Shown piece after piece: positions 1-13,600 of a stretch of DNA of 64,000 nucleotides; the first letter of the stretch is position 1; the number at the start of each line of letters is the position of its first letter. Source of the DNA: Stichopus chloronotus (lineage: Eukaryota; Echinodermata; Holothuroidea; Aspidochirotida; Stichopodidae). The notes below the pieces were generated by a model. The model searched no databases. It saw only the letters and a program-made list of their open reading frames with translations, and had not been told where the DNA came from. The stretch is taken from assembly GCA_021234535.1 (NCBI GenBank), contig SFZH01000008.1, forward strand, positions 24,692,455-24,756,454, read 5' to 3'. Both the position numbers and the translations under genes were made by a program.

Positions 1-325
1 CAGAGTTGGGACATTTCCTTAGTGTATGCTCTACTATTCTGCAAGGGACGTCATAGATATAGGCATGGTTGCTACCTGGGCTTAACTATCATCTCTCAGA
101 GAAATTTTTTAACACTGCTTCAGCAATAATGAATCATTTCATATTGCGATTACACTTATCACGTTAAAATACTGATTTGGTTACTCTAATATATTTCAGT
201 TTCATTTAAAGAAGAGGTCCTCAAAGAAAGTGAAGAACGCTAATTATCTGAACAGAAATACTAAGATTAACAAGCAAAGGGAATAACAACATCACTTGAA
301 TGATATCTCATGGAACAAGTCTTAC

Positions 326-369
326 TTCCACATTGCAGGGCGGTATGACTCATACAGAGCTACGTAGCA
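326..369 (-). CDS. Unknown gene, exon of 44 nt at left edge
   Basis: The exon follows a strong acceptor with a pyrimidine tract (complement of 370-385, ending CTGTAG) and ends at a GTAAGA donor (complement of 320-325). It enters in phase 0, matching the exit phase of exon 808-546. It encodes CYVALYESYRPAMWK, with the last codon split after two bases, so the gene must continue left of the window. Confidence 0.45.
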
Positions 370-3300
370 CTACAGTAAAAGAGAAGACAAGCTCTAGATT
401 ACAATGCAGTTTGCTATACCTGTATCCAATAACACAGATCAATCCATACAATGTCCCAAATTGATAATTATTGATCTTTGTAAAAGAATCAGGAAACTTA
501 TAATGCAATTTTCGATGGTGTCAATGCATATAGTGTTGTATTTACCTTCTTCCCTTTTTCCTCTCTTGGTTTCTGTAATGATGTATCCTCGCCGTGAACT
601 TTTGTGTGCGATAGTTGGTTCTCTCCGAGAATGGTGGTATCAGGTTTAGTTATGATATCATTCGGTGAGTTTTCAGCAATTCTGAGACCAGCTTTAGGGA
701 GGACTATGCTTACTTTGCCGGTACTTGGATCTCCCACGTGCATGTTGATGAAGAAAGCTTCGAAAGGTATTCCCCCTTCGACCAGAACACTTGGTGGAAA
801 CTGATCAACTGAAAAGAAAAATTAAATGAAGTCCTTTCATATATTTATTGCATTAATTATGAAGGCTCGGAGAATAAAGGAAAAGCAAGTTTAGTTAAAG
901 TTGTATTTATTTCAAACAACAGACACTTTGTTGCGATTTTGAAGTACCGTTTTCCCCCGAAATCCGGAAGTACTGGTCTTGGGTTATAAGTTTGAAAAGA
1001 TAGATTTCTTTAATGCAGTATTGACACTTCAGTAACTAGTTAGAACCGTTTGCAGTTGTGGCAGATACAGAACTGAATGAGAAGACAATGATTATGTGCT
1101 ACGTAACATGTTTATTGTGTTCTTTGGTGCCTACAAACTTAAAGTAGTGCTAGTGCACATGCAGTGCTGGATGAACCAGGAAAAGCACATGAAAATTTGA
1201 ACCACAAAAATTTCACTTTGGACTGGGGACTGACGCCCATTTTCATGAGCGCGAGATCTAATTTAAAAATTTCAGGTTACTGCCAGCCTAGGCGTAATCC
1301 CTCCATGGGACGCGGTAGCATATGTCTATGGGTTACTGGGAGGCAAGTTATTTCTATTTGTGTGATTCTGTACAATTCACTTTCAAAAATCTGAGGTGAC
1401 AATACCCATTGCGGTCTGATGGAAAACTCTTCTGACCCAGGAAAAAACCAACGAGAGAGTGCCTTAGAGTGGGCCTTTTTGGGGTTTTTTGCAAATGTAT
1501 GTCTGTGTGAGTAACCGTTTGCCTCCGAAACTCTCACCTGACGACTAGATTTTATTCCTACTCACTAAGAGGACGCTCTGCAATCGAACATTTTGTCACA
1601 ATAGGAAAAAAGGTCACAGAACACACCAAATGATATCCCTGATACACCTTCCATTTACAAAATTATGGAAACTGTCACAGTCTTGTAAATTAGTAACTAA
1701 GAACAAAGGGTTTAAAGCACGTGACAGGTTGTTTTAAATGGCCATATGGATCGTAGCATGATAGTGGTAAGGACTTTGTGTTTTGGTGGTCTCTCCTATT
1801 GGACAGTTGAAACTGCATTTTTATTCTGTTAATTCTGAAAAGAAAACTTTGTTAATCCAACAAATGTATTGCGCGATAGATATTGATGTGACAAAATGTA
1901 TTGCAATGTTTACAATCATTATACCTAGGATGTATTTTAATGAGACTCGTCTGTCTTTTCAGTTCAAAAAGCTTTACTTTGCATACTGTAGGAAACACAA
2001 ATATAAATCTTTCTTTCAGTTGACATTGTAACTTTACTATGAAGAAGAGAGCTTTTCCAACAAAAACATATTGTCACATCACAAACCTACGTAATATAAG
2101 ATTATGAAACTTGACAGATTACTTGATGCTTTTAACAGAAATATTTGCGGTTGGCTATTCGTTTTATCATAAACTCTATGCATGCTTCGTTTCCTATACA
2201 CATATTCTGTTTCAGTACCAACTATATAGCCCTTCTGTTCACTATGTAAGTGAAAGTAGATGATCAATATCTTGTTCATTACCTGTTTCAACTCATAGAA
2301 AACTTACTGGGAAAGCATGTTTACAAGTCAAACCACATTGATAACAAGACAACAAACCAGAATGCGAGGCATTCACACTCGCGAATACGGACCGAACTGC
2401 AGATCTAAACGGACTGTGGCATCACTCAAGTAATGCACTGCGGTTTACTGCTTACAGGCATGATAACCGTAACTAGTAGTCCAGGGTCGTAAAAGGAGCA
2501 CCAATCATCCCACTAACTTACGACTGAAAAGCGCACAAGGCTACGCACACAATTCAGTCTACGATTAGGAGCACGACGAATTCGTTCGCTAACTTAGACT
2601 CGAGTCGACTTGGCAGTTACAACTTATAGTACACTTGGCTAAGTTCCAGTAAACTTCTATTCTATATCATGACACGTTACATATGAACGTTTGAAAAGGT
2701 AGTAACCGTACGCTTATCACACCATTATCTCTAGGCCTAGTGTCAATGACAATTTTATTCCTTGTTTTACAGTCGTTTTGTTGTGCAAATCCTCAGAAAC
2801 GTTAATGTTTACAACGTAATAGTCTATAAAATGTTCTAAAAAGCATACAGTAATTGTTATAAATATTTAAAAGTTTCTTTTTAAGTAATTTTTTTTTTTT
2901 TTTTTGGTTAGTTTGAAAGAATTTTCAGTCATACAAAGGAAAGACTGTCAAGAGGCTGAAACACGACTGCTATACTTCGCTATTCGCTCGTAAAAACAAA
3001 GCACAGACAGCAGTAACACAGCATACTGAAAAGAAGAATCCATAAGGCCAATCCACGGAGTGGCTCATCTCATCGCCAGAAAGCATTAAAGGAATTTTCA
3101 ACCATCGCTTCTCATGGCTCTTAAAAAAGATACAAACATTATCGTACCCAAAGGCGTCGTTCTTTTCTTCAGATAACATTTCACAAAATTAGGAAAACGA
3201 AGTATTATAGTAAACGTTTGAAGTGCGATCCTGGTGCTAGAAATCAATCGGTTGTGACGTAAAACTAAAAAATCGAGTTTGTACCACATTTTTGCAATCG

Positions 3301-4623
3301 TTGTAGCAAATGGCACCTACGTAGTGGCAATGGAGTCAAACCTAGTGTTTTACAGTGATCATACGGCCGGGGGAAACCTGAATGGTTGCTGCTCTAGCTC
3401 ATCGAGGGTCTTTTCTTTGCTGATCTCTCCTTTAGAAACTTATGATACACTCTAAATGTTTGTAATGAACTGTCGGTCGTGAACTTGTCCTGTGTAGCAA
3501 ACAAGTTACAGTTATGATCTCACACTAAGTTTATGTGCGTCCGCGAAATCGGTTAACTCTCAAAAAAAAAAAAAAAAATGCCTCAATTTTAACCACGGAG
3601 GATCCCGTTTTCGTCATGCTTTCAGCTGTCATCAATTTTTTTTTTCTCTACTTGGATATTAAAGAGTATTAATTAAAGTACAAATAATGTGGAAATTAGA
3701 GTCTCATATTTGATGTATCCGATCGCGGTTGTTAATGATCTACCGGGCGGCATCAATTCGGCTAATGTATTTACTTCACAAGGAAAGTCCACCAGTAATA
3801 CAGCACAGGTAAATCCTTACCAAGTTTAAAATTAATCACTTACATATTTATCTCATCCCAAACATGTATAGACTTGGGAGGAAATAAAAGGAAATGAAGA
3901 AGACAAGGGGCTAGAAAGCAAACTTAACAACAAAAATCAAAGAAATAAAAGAGAGAGAGAGAAGAAGAAAGCGCAATAGTAAAAGAACACAATTCCATCT
4001 TTTAAGGAAGAATTTCAGTAACGCATCGCTCGAGCCGTACCTGCCATAAGCGACTTCGACGAACAGCCAAATTTTTCAAGCTGGCACTGGATCAGCAGTG
4101 CTGCCATCCTAAAAAAAAACATAAACATCTTCTTAAAAAATATCGTCACAATTTTTAGCTTTACTTTAGTAATCCGGTATAAACACATATTCTTAACATG
4201 TATTCTTGTATGAAGTTAATTGTTCTGGTGTTGTTCTCTCCGTCTGTCTGTTCGTTCGTCAATCCATCGTCCTTCTCTAAGTCCTGCAATCCCTCCCTCC
4301 TTCGCCTGTCCGTAAGTCACTCCATCCATGGATGCCCTCTCGTTTGTTGCATCTGTACATCTAACTTTCACAACATTTACTTCCAACTGAAGAAGGTCGA
4401 ATGACCGAAAAGTGTCGAGCTATTTTTGGGTAATATATTTATCTGGATTTATTTCAATTATTATTATAATTATAATTATTATTATTATCATTATTCTTAT
4501 TATTATTCTTACTTTTTCTTATTGTTATTATTATTATTGTTATTATTATTAGTAGTAGTATTAGTATTATTAGTATTATTTCATTATTATTATTATTTCA
4601 TTATTATTATTATGATTATGATT

Positions 4624-4659
<36 letters not shown>

Positions 4660-7600
4660 ATGATGATGATTGTGATGATGATTATGATGATGATTATGAT
4701 GATGATGATTATTATTATTTACAAGCGTGTTACACTGTACAGAAATATATTCAAACACAGCAACTAATCCCTCCTATAAAAGTATTACTTAATACAAAAA
4801 ATATTGTTAAGAAAATACTTACCCTATCGCAATGACGAAATCTCCAGTTCTATGTTTTGAACGGCCAGAACTTTTGCAATCTCCATCAACTGTGTAAAAC
4901 GATTTGCCCTGCAGTTAATGGTTTTTGAGAAGTTTTGTGAAAAACTTTCCATTTTCTTGGGTGACAGGGAAAGCAATACATTTAAAACAATATGAAAGTT
5001 TGACGAATCAAATATTAAGCTCAGTAGTGCCAATATGTTACTCGATTTTATTTTATCTTATAATGTGACAATTACACCACAGTTATCGTCATTGCCTATT
5101 AATTTAATAACTTATAAATTCCACTTTCATGATGATTGCAGATATAAACGAAAGGAGTTCATTATTTCATCATAAAATAACGGTACCTTTTTAGTTACAA
5201 ACAACATTTATTGAATGTCGTCCTACGAACAATAATTTGATCTACATTAGAATGCTCTCTCAACTTGGTAAGATGGGGTATGACTTAATTCAGAGAAGTT
5301 GGAAGTTGTATCATTATCTATGCCAATTGGAAAAAGAAGGTATTTGCCGTTATTTGTAAATTACTAGAATTCACTCAAATGACAGGCCAGTGTCATAAAC
5401 ATTTGCATATGATAGACATTACTTAACCATCAAGAAGTAGCCTATGTTTGAAAAAGTTTTATAAAGCAACATGTGCTTTTGGTAAACATTCCAGTAATCT
5501 GTCTTTCTTTTGACTTAAGCTAATTGACAGAACTCCTTATTTTTCTTCTCTCTTTATATATGTATATATATATATAGCATAAATAAATACATAAATGAAT
5601 GAATCAATACATCAATCAATCAATTGATCAATAATAAGTATCTCATTTCACCTAAATCTTAATTTTATTAATCACAGAAGTGCGACTAGTGATAGTTTTT
5701 TGTTTTCTTCCCATCAAGGCTTATATCAACGATAGGGTAGTCACTCTTGTTTGCCTGTTTGGTAATAACGTAGACGACCCAGAATTTTCTGATTTCCCTC
5801 TTCAGAAACTGCAGGATTTTCACGGGGAATTGGTGTTAATTTTAATTTTGTTTGTAATATAGATCAGGATAAGGTTGGGGAAAATTCCCGAACGAATTCC
5901 CGTGAGAGAGACTAGTGCCTTGAAATTATGACCACACTAAATCTGGTAGATATCTTATCAAAAACAATTCACTTGTTCTAGTATATAATCTGGAGTATTC
6001 ATTGCAGACTCGATTTCTTCTTGATCTCATGAAATTTATTGCATTCTGTGGCCAATAGTAAGTTTTCTCCTGGTCTGCGTTCAGATCACTACATTGCAAA
6101 TTTAGAGGTAAACATTTTTGAGGGGAGAAGAGGTCGTGGTTTTTGGAAATTAAATAATTCATTGCTGAAAGATACGGCCTAAATCACTATGATTACCGAC
6201 CTTGTTCTTGATGTGTCTAATTCCTGTGATGACCGAAATCCCATGGCTAAATGGGAGTATGTGAAATACTCTATTCGTAAAGTTTCAATTAGGTACAGTA
6301 AAACTAAGGCTACAGAGAAAAGGTAGCAGGAAGTTGATCTTGTTAATAACATCGCCCGCCTGGAACAGTCCTTTTACCATTCAAACTCGATCAGTGTTTT
6401 GAATAACCTTGCACAGGAGAGAAACAGCTTACAACAAAGCTATGACTACGAACTTAATGGCATAGTTTCACTCTCCCGCAGTTTCGTTAGGTTAGAGAAG
6501 GTGAAAAGGCTAAAAATTATTTCCTTAATCTTGAGGCACGCAGTGAGAGTAGTAATGTTATAAGAAAGTTAGTCTTGCCACGGAGTTGAGACTTCCAATA
6601 AATAAACAAGAAACGAACAAATAAACGATTACCAAATAAGTAAATAAACACTCAAGTAAAAAATAAATAAATACAAAAATAAATACAGAAATAAATACAG
6701 AAATATCCAGACTACAATTTTTTTTTGTCAGCACTTGCTTAATGACAATACAAACCTATAAAATAACCAAGTTCCAAATATATGTTAGCATTATATCTTG
6801 ACATTACTGAGCCTGAAGTCACAGGAAAACAACCAACGGTACGTTATTTTGAAAAACATTCCCCACCTATAGCTAACAGTAACATTGGATATCTATTGTG
6901 AGACGCATAAAGTTATCAATTACGGTAAATATGATCTAAGAGGAATACCTGATTAGGTTAAGGAGCAAGTATGTATTTCAAATGACATGTAATGTAACTG
7001 TAACTGACACTGCAGTAAAATGCCGTTTTAAATAGAAATGACTAAAGATGAAAAATTACATAAAAGTATAGAAGACTTATAATATTACTCATAGTTGCAT
7101 TAATCAAGCACACAATACCTCCGTTCTTGCCAAGTATATTATCGATTACATAGAGCAGTAAACTTTGAACTAGATGTGGAGTGTAGTTTGTTTTGTGGCA
7201 ATGATTTCAGTTTCCCTTTACACTCTCACATAGAGGCTTACATTTATACTTTCAACTCAGCAAAACCAGGTAATGAGTATCTTAATCTGTGACGAGTTAC
7301 AGATATGTAAATCAGACGAGAATTTGTTCAAGTAAGTTTACAAATGTTAATTTAATCAAAGAGTACGAGATCAACATTAGAAGACAGTGATAACGGAAAC
7401 CACTACACAAGGTGTGTATAAGACTCTATTCCTTGTTGTCAACTAACTAGTAAGCAAATTTAAGAACAAGCAGTGATCATTACACCTGCCAATTTGATCT
7501 GAAGTCATCAGCGCATATTGGGCACTTGTCATACCAATTGCATAGTCTGATAGCACCTTTCTAAAACAAACAGTCTTAGAATGATGCCAAAGCGAAAATC

Positions 7601-10600
7601 GCTTGAAATCGGTCGATAAAATTTATGATTTCACCCGTATTTCGTAGAACAAAATCAATGGCCTAAACACACAAAATCCAAATATAAAGATCCAACAGTA
7701 GATTTAAGGCTTTTTACATTACCAACAGAAGCTGGAAGAAATGAAAGTTTCATTAATCATTTTCTCTTCAGAGTTTCGCTGAAACACAAGGTATTTTCAA
7801 TGAAAGCAATGCTATTGCTACACGATTCACATACCTCTATAGGAGAGTGTAAAAAAGGCAAATAAGATCAAGTTCCTGAGATTGATTTTAAATTTTCTCA
7901 ACTACTTGACATGTGAAACATTATTTGTGAAGGGATACACCACTAAAAAGCAACGACCAAGTTTTGTCTGTCTATGTTTTGAAAGAAACACAAGGTCGAG
8001 TGTAAGCCTTCGAAGGGATTCAAAGGACTTAAAATCAGTCAGTCCACAGACATGTGGCACAAGGAGAGGATGCGGCATCCCCCCATTACCTAAAAGGATC
8101 ATTTTTGTCCTTCTGTCGTCGTCCAATTATATAGCAAAATTGACTTTTTCGACACCTGCTCCCATGAATCTAAACTAAATGTTACGGGATGGAAAAAATA
8201 TTGGAAGGGGTAAGTGCCGGCATGACTATGTAAGTGGAGGGCCACCACCATCAGTTTTCGTGGATCGTGGACAAAATCTTTGTTTCCTTTTTTTTTGTTT
8301 GTCGATGTTGTTGTGTTTTGTTTTTAAACACTCCAGATAGCCGGAAACTGCACTTCCCGGGTGTTCCAAGCTGCATGTCCCCAGCATTGATATAGGGATG
8401 CCATACCTGTCATTTATCAATTAGGCGTAATGAGATAAAAATCAATGTATGAGAAATGGTAATACATATCAGATGGTTGAGACAATACAAGAATCATAGT
8501 GAATTATACGTCCTGTCTCACTCATTCTTGGAACAATTGGAAAATAGTAAGGAGAGGCGGTTAAATGTAACTTTAGACGCCACTTTTCTATTGGCTGACC
8601 CACTTTTCTATTGGCTGACTCGTTTCCTGAAAAGTGAGGTGAGCGATTGAACGTTATCTAAAGCAACGAAACAACGCAGATCCCAATTGGATTTTTTTTA
8701 GAATAAACGCCCCAATTTCAACTTAAAAAAGAAGAAGTAAAAACAACGTACTTTATAGAGTTCACGTACTTGTAAGTAGCAGAATTGATAGACTAATATG
8801 ACAGAATAATAGTTCGTACTGGCAATCGCCTCAGTTGGCACTGGCAAACCTCGATTTTATTATCAGAAAATAATGTAATTATCACAAAAGAGGTCATCCA
8901 TATTTTAAAGCTCGTATGATTGCTTCCATAATTTGCTCAGCTTTCCAAAGAGTCATGCGAAAATAATTTTTCATGTCTCATCTGTTCTTGAGAAATACAT
9001 CCTTAAAAACTTCAAAGAAACCCACAATTCTGATCAGTATGTTGCCTAATACGTGTGCACAGTGCAAAAAGTATTTAGTAGTACTAGCATACGCACTACT
9101 GCAGTTATGACTGAACGCTTTTTTCATCCGCTCCTAGAAATGGTTTGCTGATAAGTACATACAATTTTCTACAATATTTCACACTGTGCTATCCAAGTTA
9201 CCTTGATGAGCGACAGTTCCCTTTCTTGTAAAAAATATGAAAATGAGTATACTATGCTAAATGTATCATCATCACCTCACCATCATTATGTTTTGTCTCA
9301 ATGTTTTAACGTAGAATGTATGGAAGGATAGAACTATCAGTGATTCTTTTGACGACTTTCAAAATGATGTTATTAAGTCATTGTATCAGTGACAAATCTT
9401 TGTTACGTATATATATCACGAATTTCCCTCTTGGTAAGTTGACTTCTTGAGCTGTTTGCAATGATAAAGATATGATCATATAATGGATTATATAGTTAAA
9501 TCAAACTTGTATTCTAAAATCTGTTTGCTGCAAATTTAAGTCATCTATTAATACAATTAGTGCAACTTTTCAGTCTTGGAAAAAAAAAATGACCTCTGAT
9601 TAGGTTGTGTGCTCTTCCTATCCCCTTGAATAAATATGTCCATATCACTTCGTTTTTCCATCTTCCTTTTGGAAAAAACTATTCCGTATGAGTTCACTAA
9701 TTTGCTAACAGAGCTTTAAGTCGTTTGTCTTAACCATGCATATGTGTCACATTTCAGGTAGCAAACTGTTTTATATTTAAAGCTAATATTAACTTTGATT
9801 GAAAATATGGAATGTTGCAACGTAAAAATAAAGCTGAATTATATATAACAAGATTACCTGACTTCGAATTTCATCCTCCTGTTATACAGTAGATAAACAC
9901 AGAAAACAGATAAATTTGCAAGCAGTTACCGATACATCTTTACAAAGCAATGTTCTTTACATATATAATTATCAACGATTCTCTTTGTGTTTGCATACAA
10001 AATATTAACTACTAATTCGTTCACTTTTAGCGATATGTTAAAATACTTATACAGATATATGACGTGTCAGTTAGAACGTGATATTCTCATGAAATTTCTG
10101 TTGCTATATCCTGAAAAAAATGAGGCATGTGCAAACTCAATGGGCTGAACTACGTATAGTACAGTGGAAAATGAAGTAAAACATAATATAATTGTTGATC
10201 TGAGACCCTGACTTATTGCTTATGCCAAGATGTCCAGCTCATGATATAATTGAGTATATTGTTTATGGCATCGTTTTATTATGATAACAGAGTAAACCAA
10301 ACCCTGAACGCAGGTGTTTTATTGGTTGTTGAATAACGTATCGATGAATCTTAAATCGCAGCAAGCTAGCACATCTTTATACATTTACCAAAGTGAACTT
10401 GGGGTTAAAATAATTGTCTTTGGCACAACTGAAATAAATGCCTCAATCAGAGTTTAGCATGATAAAGCCAGTCTGGTGTCCTAATCGCTTACAATAGGAT
10501 TTTTTTTTAAAATTGGCAGAGAATGTTTTCGTCGTCGTGGCAGACGGTGCAACCAGTTTTACGTACCTCGCGTCTTCTAATCTCTTCCTGAAATGATTCA

Positions 10601-13600
10601 AGTAGACGAAAAACATCATTTATTGCAAACACACTCCATCAACACAATACCTGTCATGTTATCTTGAAAATAATTTATTTTCTTTTTCTTTTAAATTAGG
10701 TTTCTATGCACCATCTTTCGGTATTGCTTGTTTTAAGAAAACAAAAGCAGCTTTGCACAGTCAGACAAATTGTGGTAATGTGAATTTTAGATGTTAAAGT
10801 TTTATCCCTTTACAGAGATCAAGCATAGTATCCATTTTATAATAAAACCTTCATGTAATCATTGAAGGAATAATAAAAGCGTAAAAAAGAACAGTACGGT
10901 ACTTTTCATTTGCTTTTTTTTTTTTGTGGTATTGCTAAACAGCATATTCAGTATTGATTACCGCCGGACTATCACAATCGGTTTCTTTGGAATCCTCTTT
11001 ACCAAATTTACTATAGTACCAAGGAGGTTCTATAAGGAACCTTGTAGAACCTACTTGATAGTACTATGAGTCCAAGTTTGAATAAATATTGCAAGATGTA
11101 AAATCAGTACAGTGTTTGTTTCCAATACATTTTCATATCTCATTAATGTTGTAATATATCACACACTGATACTTGCTTGACTTTTATCGTTACTAACCCT
11201 TTAGTTGCTGTGAACGAACCTTCTATGGACATTCAGTATCATGACTAAGTTACGGAGAATACAAACTTTGTTGAAAATTAGGCTACTTCTAGACTCATGC
11301 ATATCCATTGCTAGACGTAGTACCAGAAGTCAAAGATTTAGGGTTTAAAAATTAATTAAGGGTGAAGACAACCATGTTGAGAAATACCTCATCTTTCGCA
11401 CAGTGTATTTAGTTATACTAGCTGATGCATTTCTGCAGTCATGTACGGATTCCTTCACCCTCTGCTAGACATTTTTCACCAATTATTACATACAATTTTC
11501 TGTAATATTTCACACTGTGCTTAGCAGATATCATTGCAGCCAAGTTACCGTGGTGAGTGACAGTTCCATTTCCTGTAAAAAAGAAATGAATATATTATGC
11601 TATGTGCATCATCATCATAATCATTTCTTATCTCAATGTTTAAATATAATGTACAATGTAAATACCATAAAATATTATCAAAACTATCTATACCATCCCC
11701 TAATAAAAAGATATCAGTATATTCGTTTATCGCGCATAAGATAGAAACAACTGTTGAAAATACTGTAAAGATAACGCTCCTGAATCATTTATGTTTGTCT
11801 TATTGTCTCTGTTATCTTATATTTTCAGCAAGGAGATTGATAAACATCCAGTTAGTATTGCAAAGTATACATCATCCATTTCCCCGGATTCCTTTGCAAT
11901 CGATACATAGTAAAGTATCGATGACAGTCTCAGATCTTGAAACGTATGGACATTATCCTCAATATGAGGTGTTATAGTATTATGAACAGTATCCTCAATT
12001 AGAAATTCCCGAAAACATTTTTAACTTTGCTATATTGATGACGTATTTTTCATTTGGACACATGGCAAGGGAGCTCTGGAACTTTCCTCCGATAAAAATA
12101 TAGCTTTTCCTTCTAGTATTATACATTATTATTACTTCTACAGTTTCAGATACAACAATTTCGTTTCTAGATGCGTCAGTAAAGTTGAACGCCGACACCC
12201 TTTTTACTATTTTATACCGCAAACATTCTGACAAACGTAAAATCTGGCTCCGTTTTTATAGTGACCATTCCTACAAACTTAGTACGCCAATTGTTTATAA
12301 ACTAGTCAAAATTTCATATTTTACTGCTGATTTTATTTTAAGAGGCTGCCCAATTCATATCACTAGACAGAACGTATTAAAAGGCACCGCCTTCCAGTCT
12401 GTTGTCTTATCCCCAACGAATTTAACATTCTCAATGAACGCATTTGCTCGATCCTTGACACAACCGCTGTCACCCTAAAAGACGACCCAACTCTCCCAAC
12501 TATTTCTCGATCGACCCCCCACCCCTCGCTATCCGTCACCCTCCGACAGACCTGTAGCTATCATTAAACTAATGATTTATATGGTATGGTTTACATTCAT
12601 TGCTATTTTTAATATCTATTAAGTTTTGGGTATCTGCTAAGAAAACACTATCAATGAAAACGAACGATTTTTGCTGATGAATTATAGTGTGTATAATCCT
12701 CAAAGCAACACTTATGCAATATATCAAATCATGTTAGAATTCCCGAACAATGAAAGTAATTGGTGCATACCTAACGGTGCGTCATCATGACCTACCTCAG
12801 CTTGATTCAACCAAGTTTGCGGTTCAAACTGAAAAAAATAAATGAATACAAAATCAATGTAATATAAGCGTATAGTTACAGCCTGGTCAAGATTAACTTT
12901 CACAAATAAAATCTGACCTTTTGTACGTATGCTATATTTTTGGTTTTGATCAAAGGAGGTTTCAGGATCGTATACTGTGCGAACATTCTATGATTTCAAT
13001 CAGTCGGTTCAATGTGTATTATCAATGGATACTACAATATAGTAATTTATCTGATTGTATTTGAGGTTTGATGGCTAACCCCACTCTTGGATATGACAAG
13101 TAGTGTTTCTTTCAGGGTAAACAGTACACCAGAGTGGCATTGTTTAAATTCTTTTCGACTTTACCGCATGACTCTACAATTAAGTTGGATGACAGCTCCC
13201 TGGCTCAAGCCAGCTTTGAACAGTTAACATTACTGAGCCTTAAGTCATAGGAAAACAACCAATAGTATGTTATTTTGAATAATACCCCACAGACAACCAT
13301 AACATTCGATATCTATTGTAAGACGCATAAAGTTATCGAGTACAGTAAATATTATCTGAGAGGAATACTTGAGTACGTTAAGGAGCAAGTCTGTATTTCA
13401 AATGACATGTAATGAAATTGTAATTGAGACTTAAATGACGTTTTGAATAGACATGATTAAAGATATAAAACTACATAAAACTGTAGAAGAATTATAATAT
13501 TACTCACAGTTGCATTAATCAAGCACAAGGTACCTTCCTACGTGACCAGTATATTACCGATTATATAAAGCATTAAACTTTGAACTAAACGTGGAGTGTG

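Larger units (their letters stand above)
6780..12480. repeat. Duplication unit 1 of a mosaic tandem array (about 5.7 kb)
   Basis: Long stretches recur, diverged but alignable, further right. 6800-7860 recurs at 13225-14300, 8000-9000 at 18790-19790, 9340-10900 at 16170-17750, 11170-11290 at 17770-17890, and 12180-12420 at 17890-18140. Parts of 6800-7560 and 9300-9760 recur more weakly at 20370-22130. The unit carries candidate microexons at 9858, 10567 and 11549 (minus strand), a Penelope-like RT remnant and paired CCAAT boxes. Confidence 0.8.

Noticed and set aside
1525..1580. 27-nt minus-strand candidate with good splice sites
   Set aside because: All three frames contain stops.
3395..3489. 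Possible terminal minus-strand exon reading DKFTTDSSLQTF and ending in a stop
   Set aside because: It needs phase 0 entry, but the nearest upstream exon (4108-4041) leaves phase 1, which fits exon 808-546 instead.
4426..4767. Open frame of 113 codons on plus and a His/Asn-rich frame on minus
   Set aside because: Produced entirely by the ATT/ATG triplet repeat.
7261..7269. 9-nt plus-strand exon CAAAACCAG with acceptor and donor, conserved in two units
   Set aside because: Too short to weigh, no coding partners on that strand; shows that splice-like pairs can occur by chance in these duplications.
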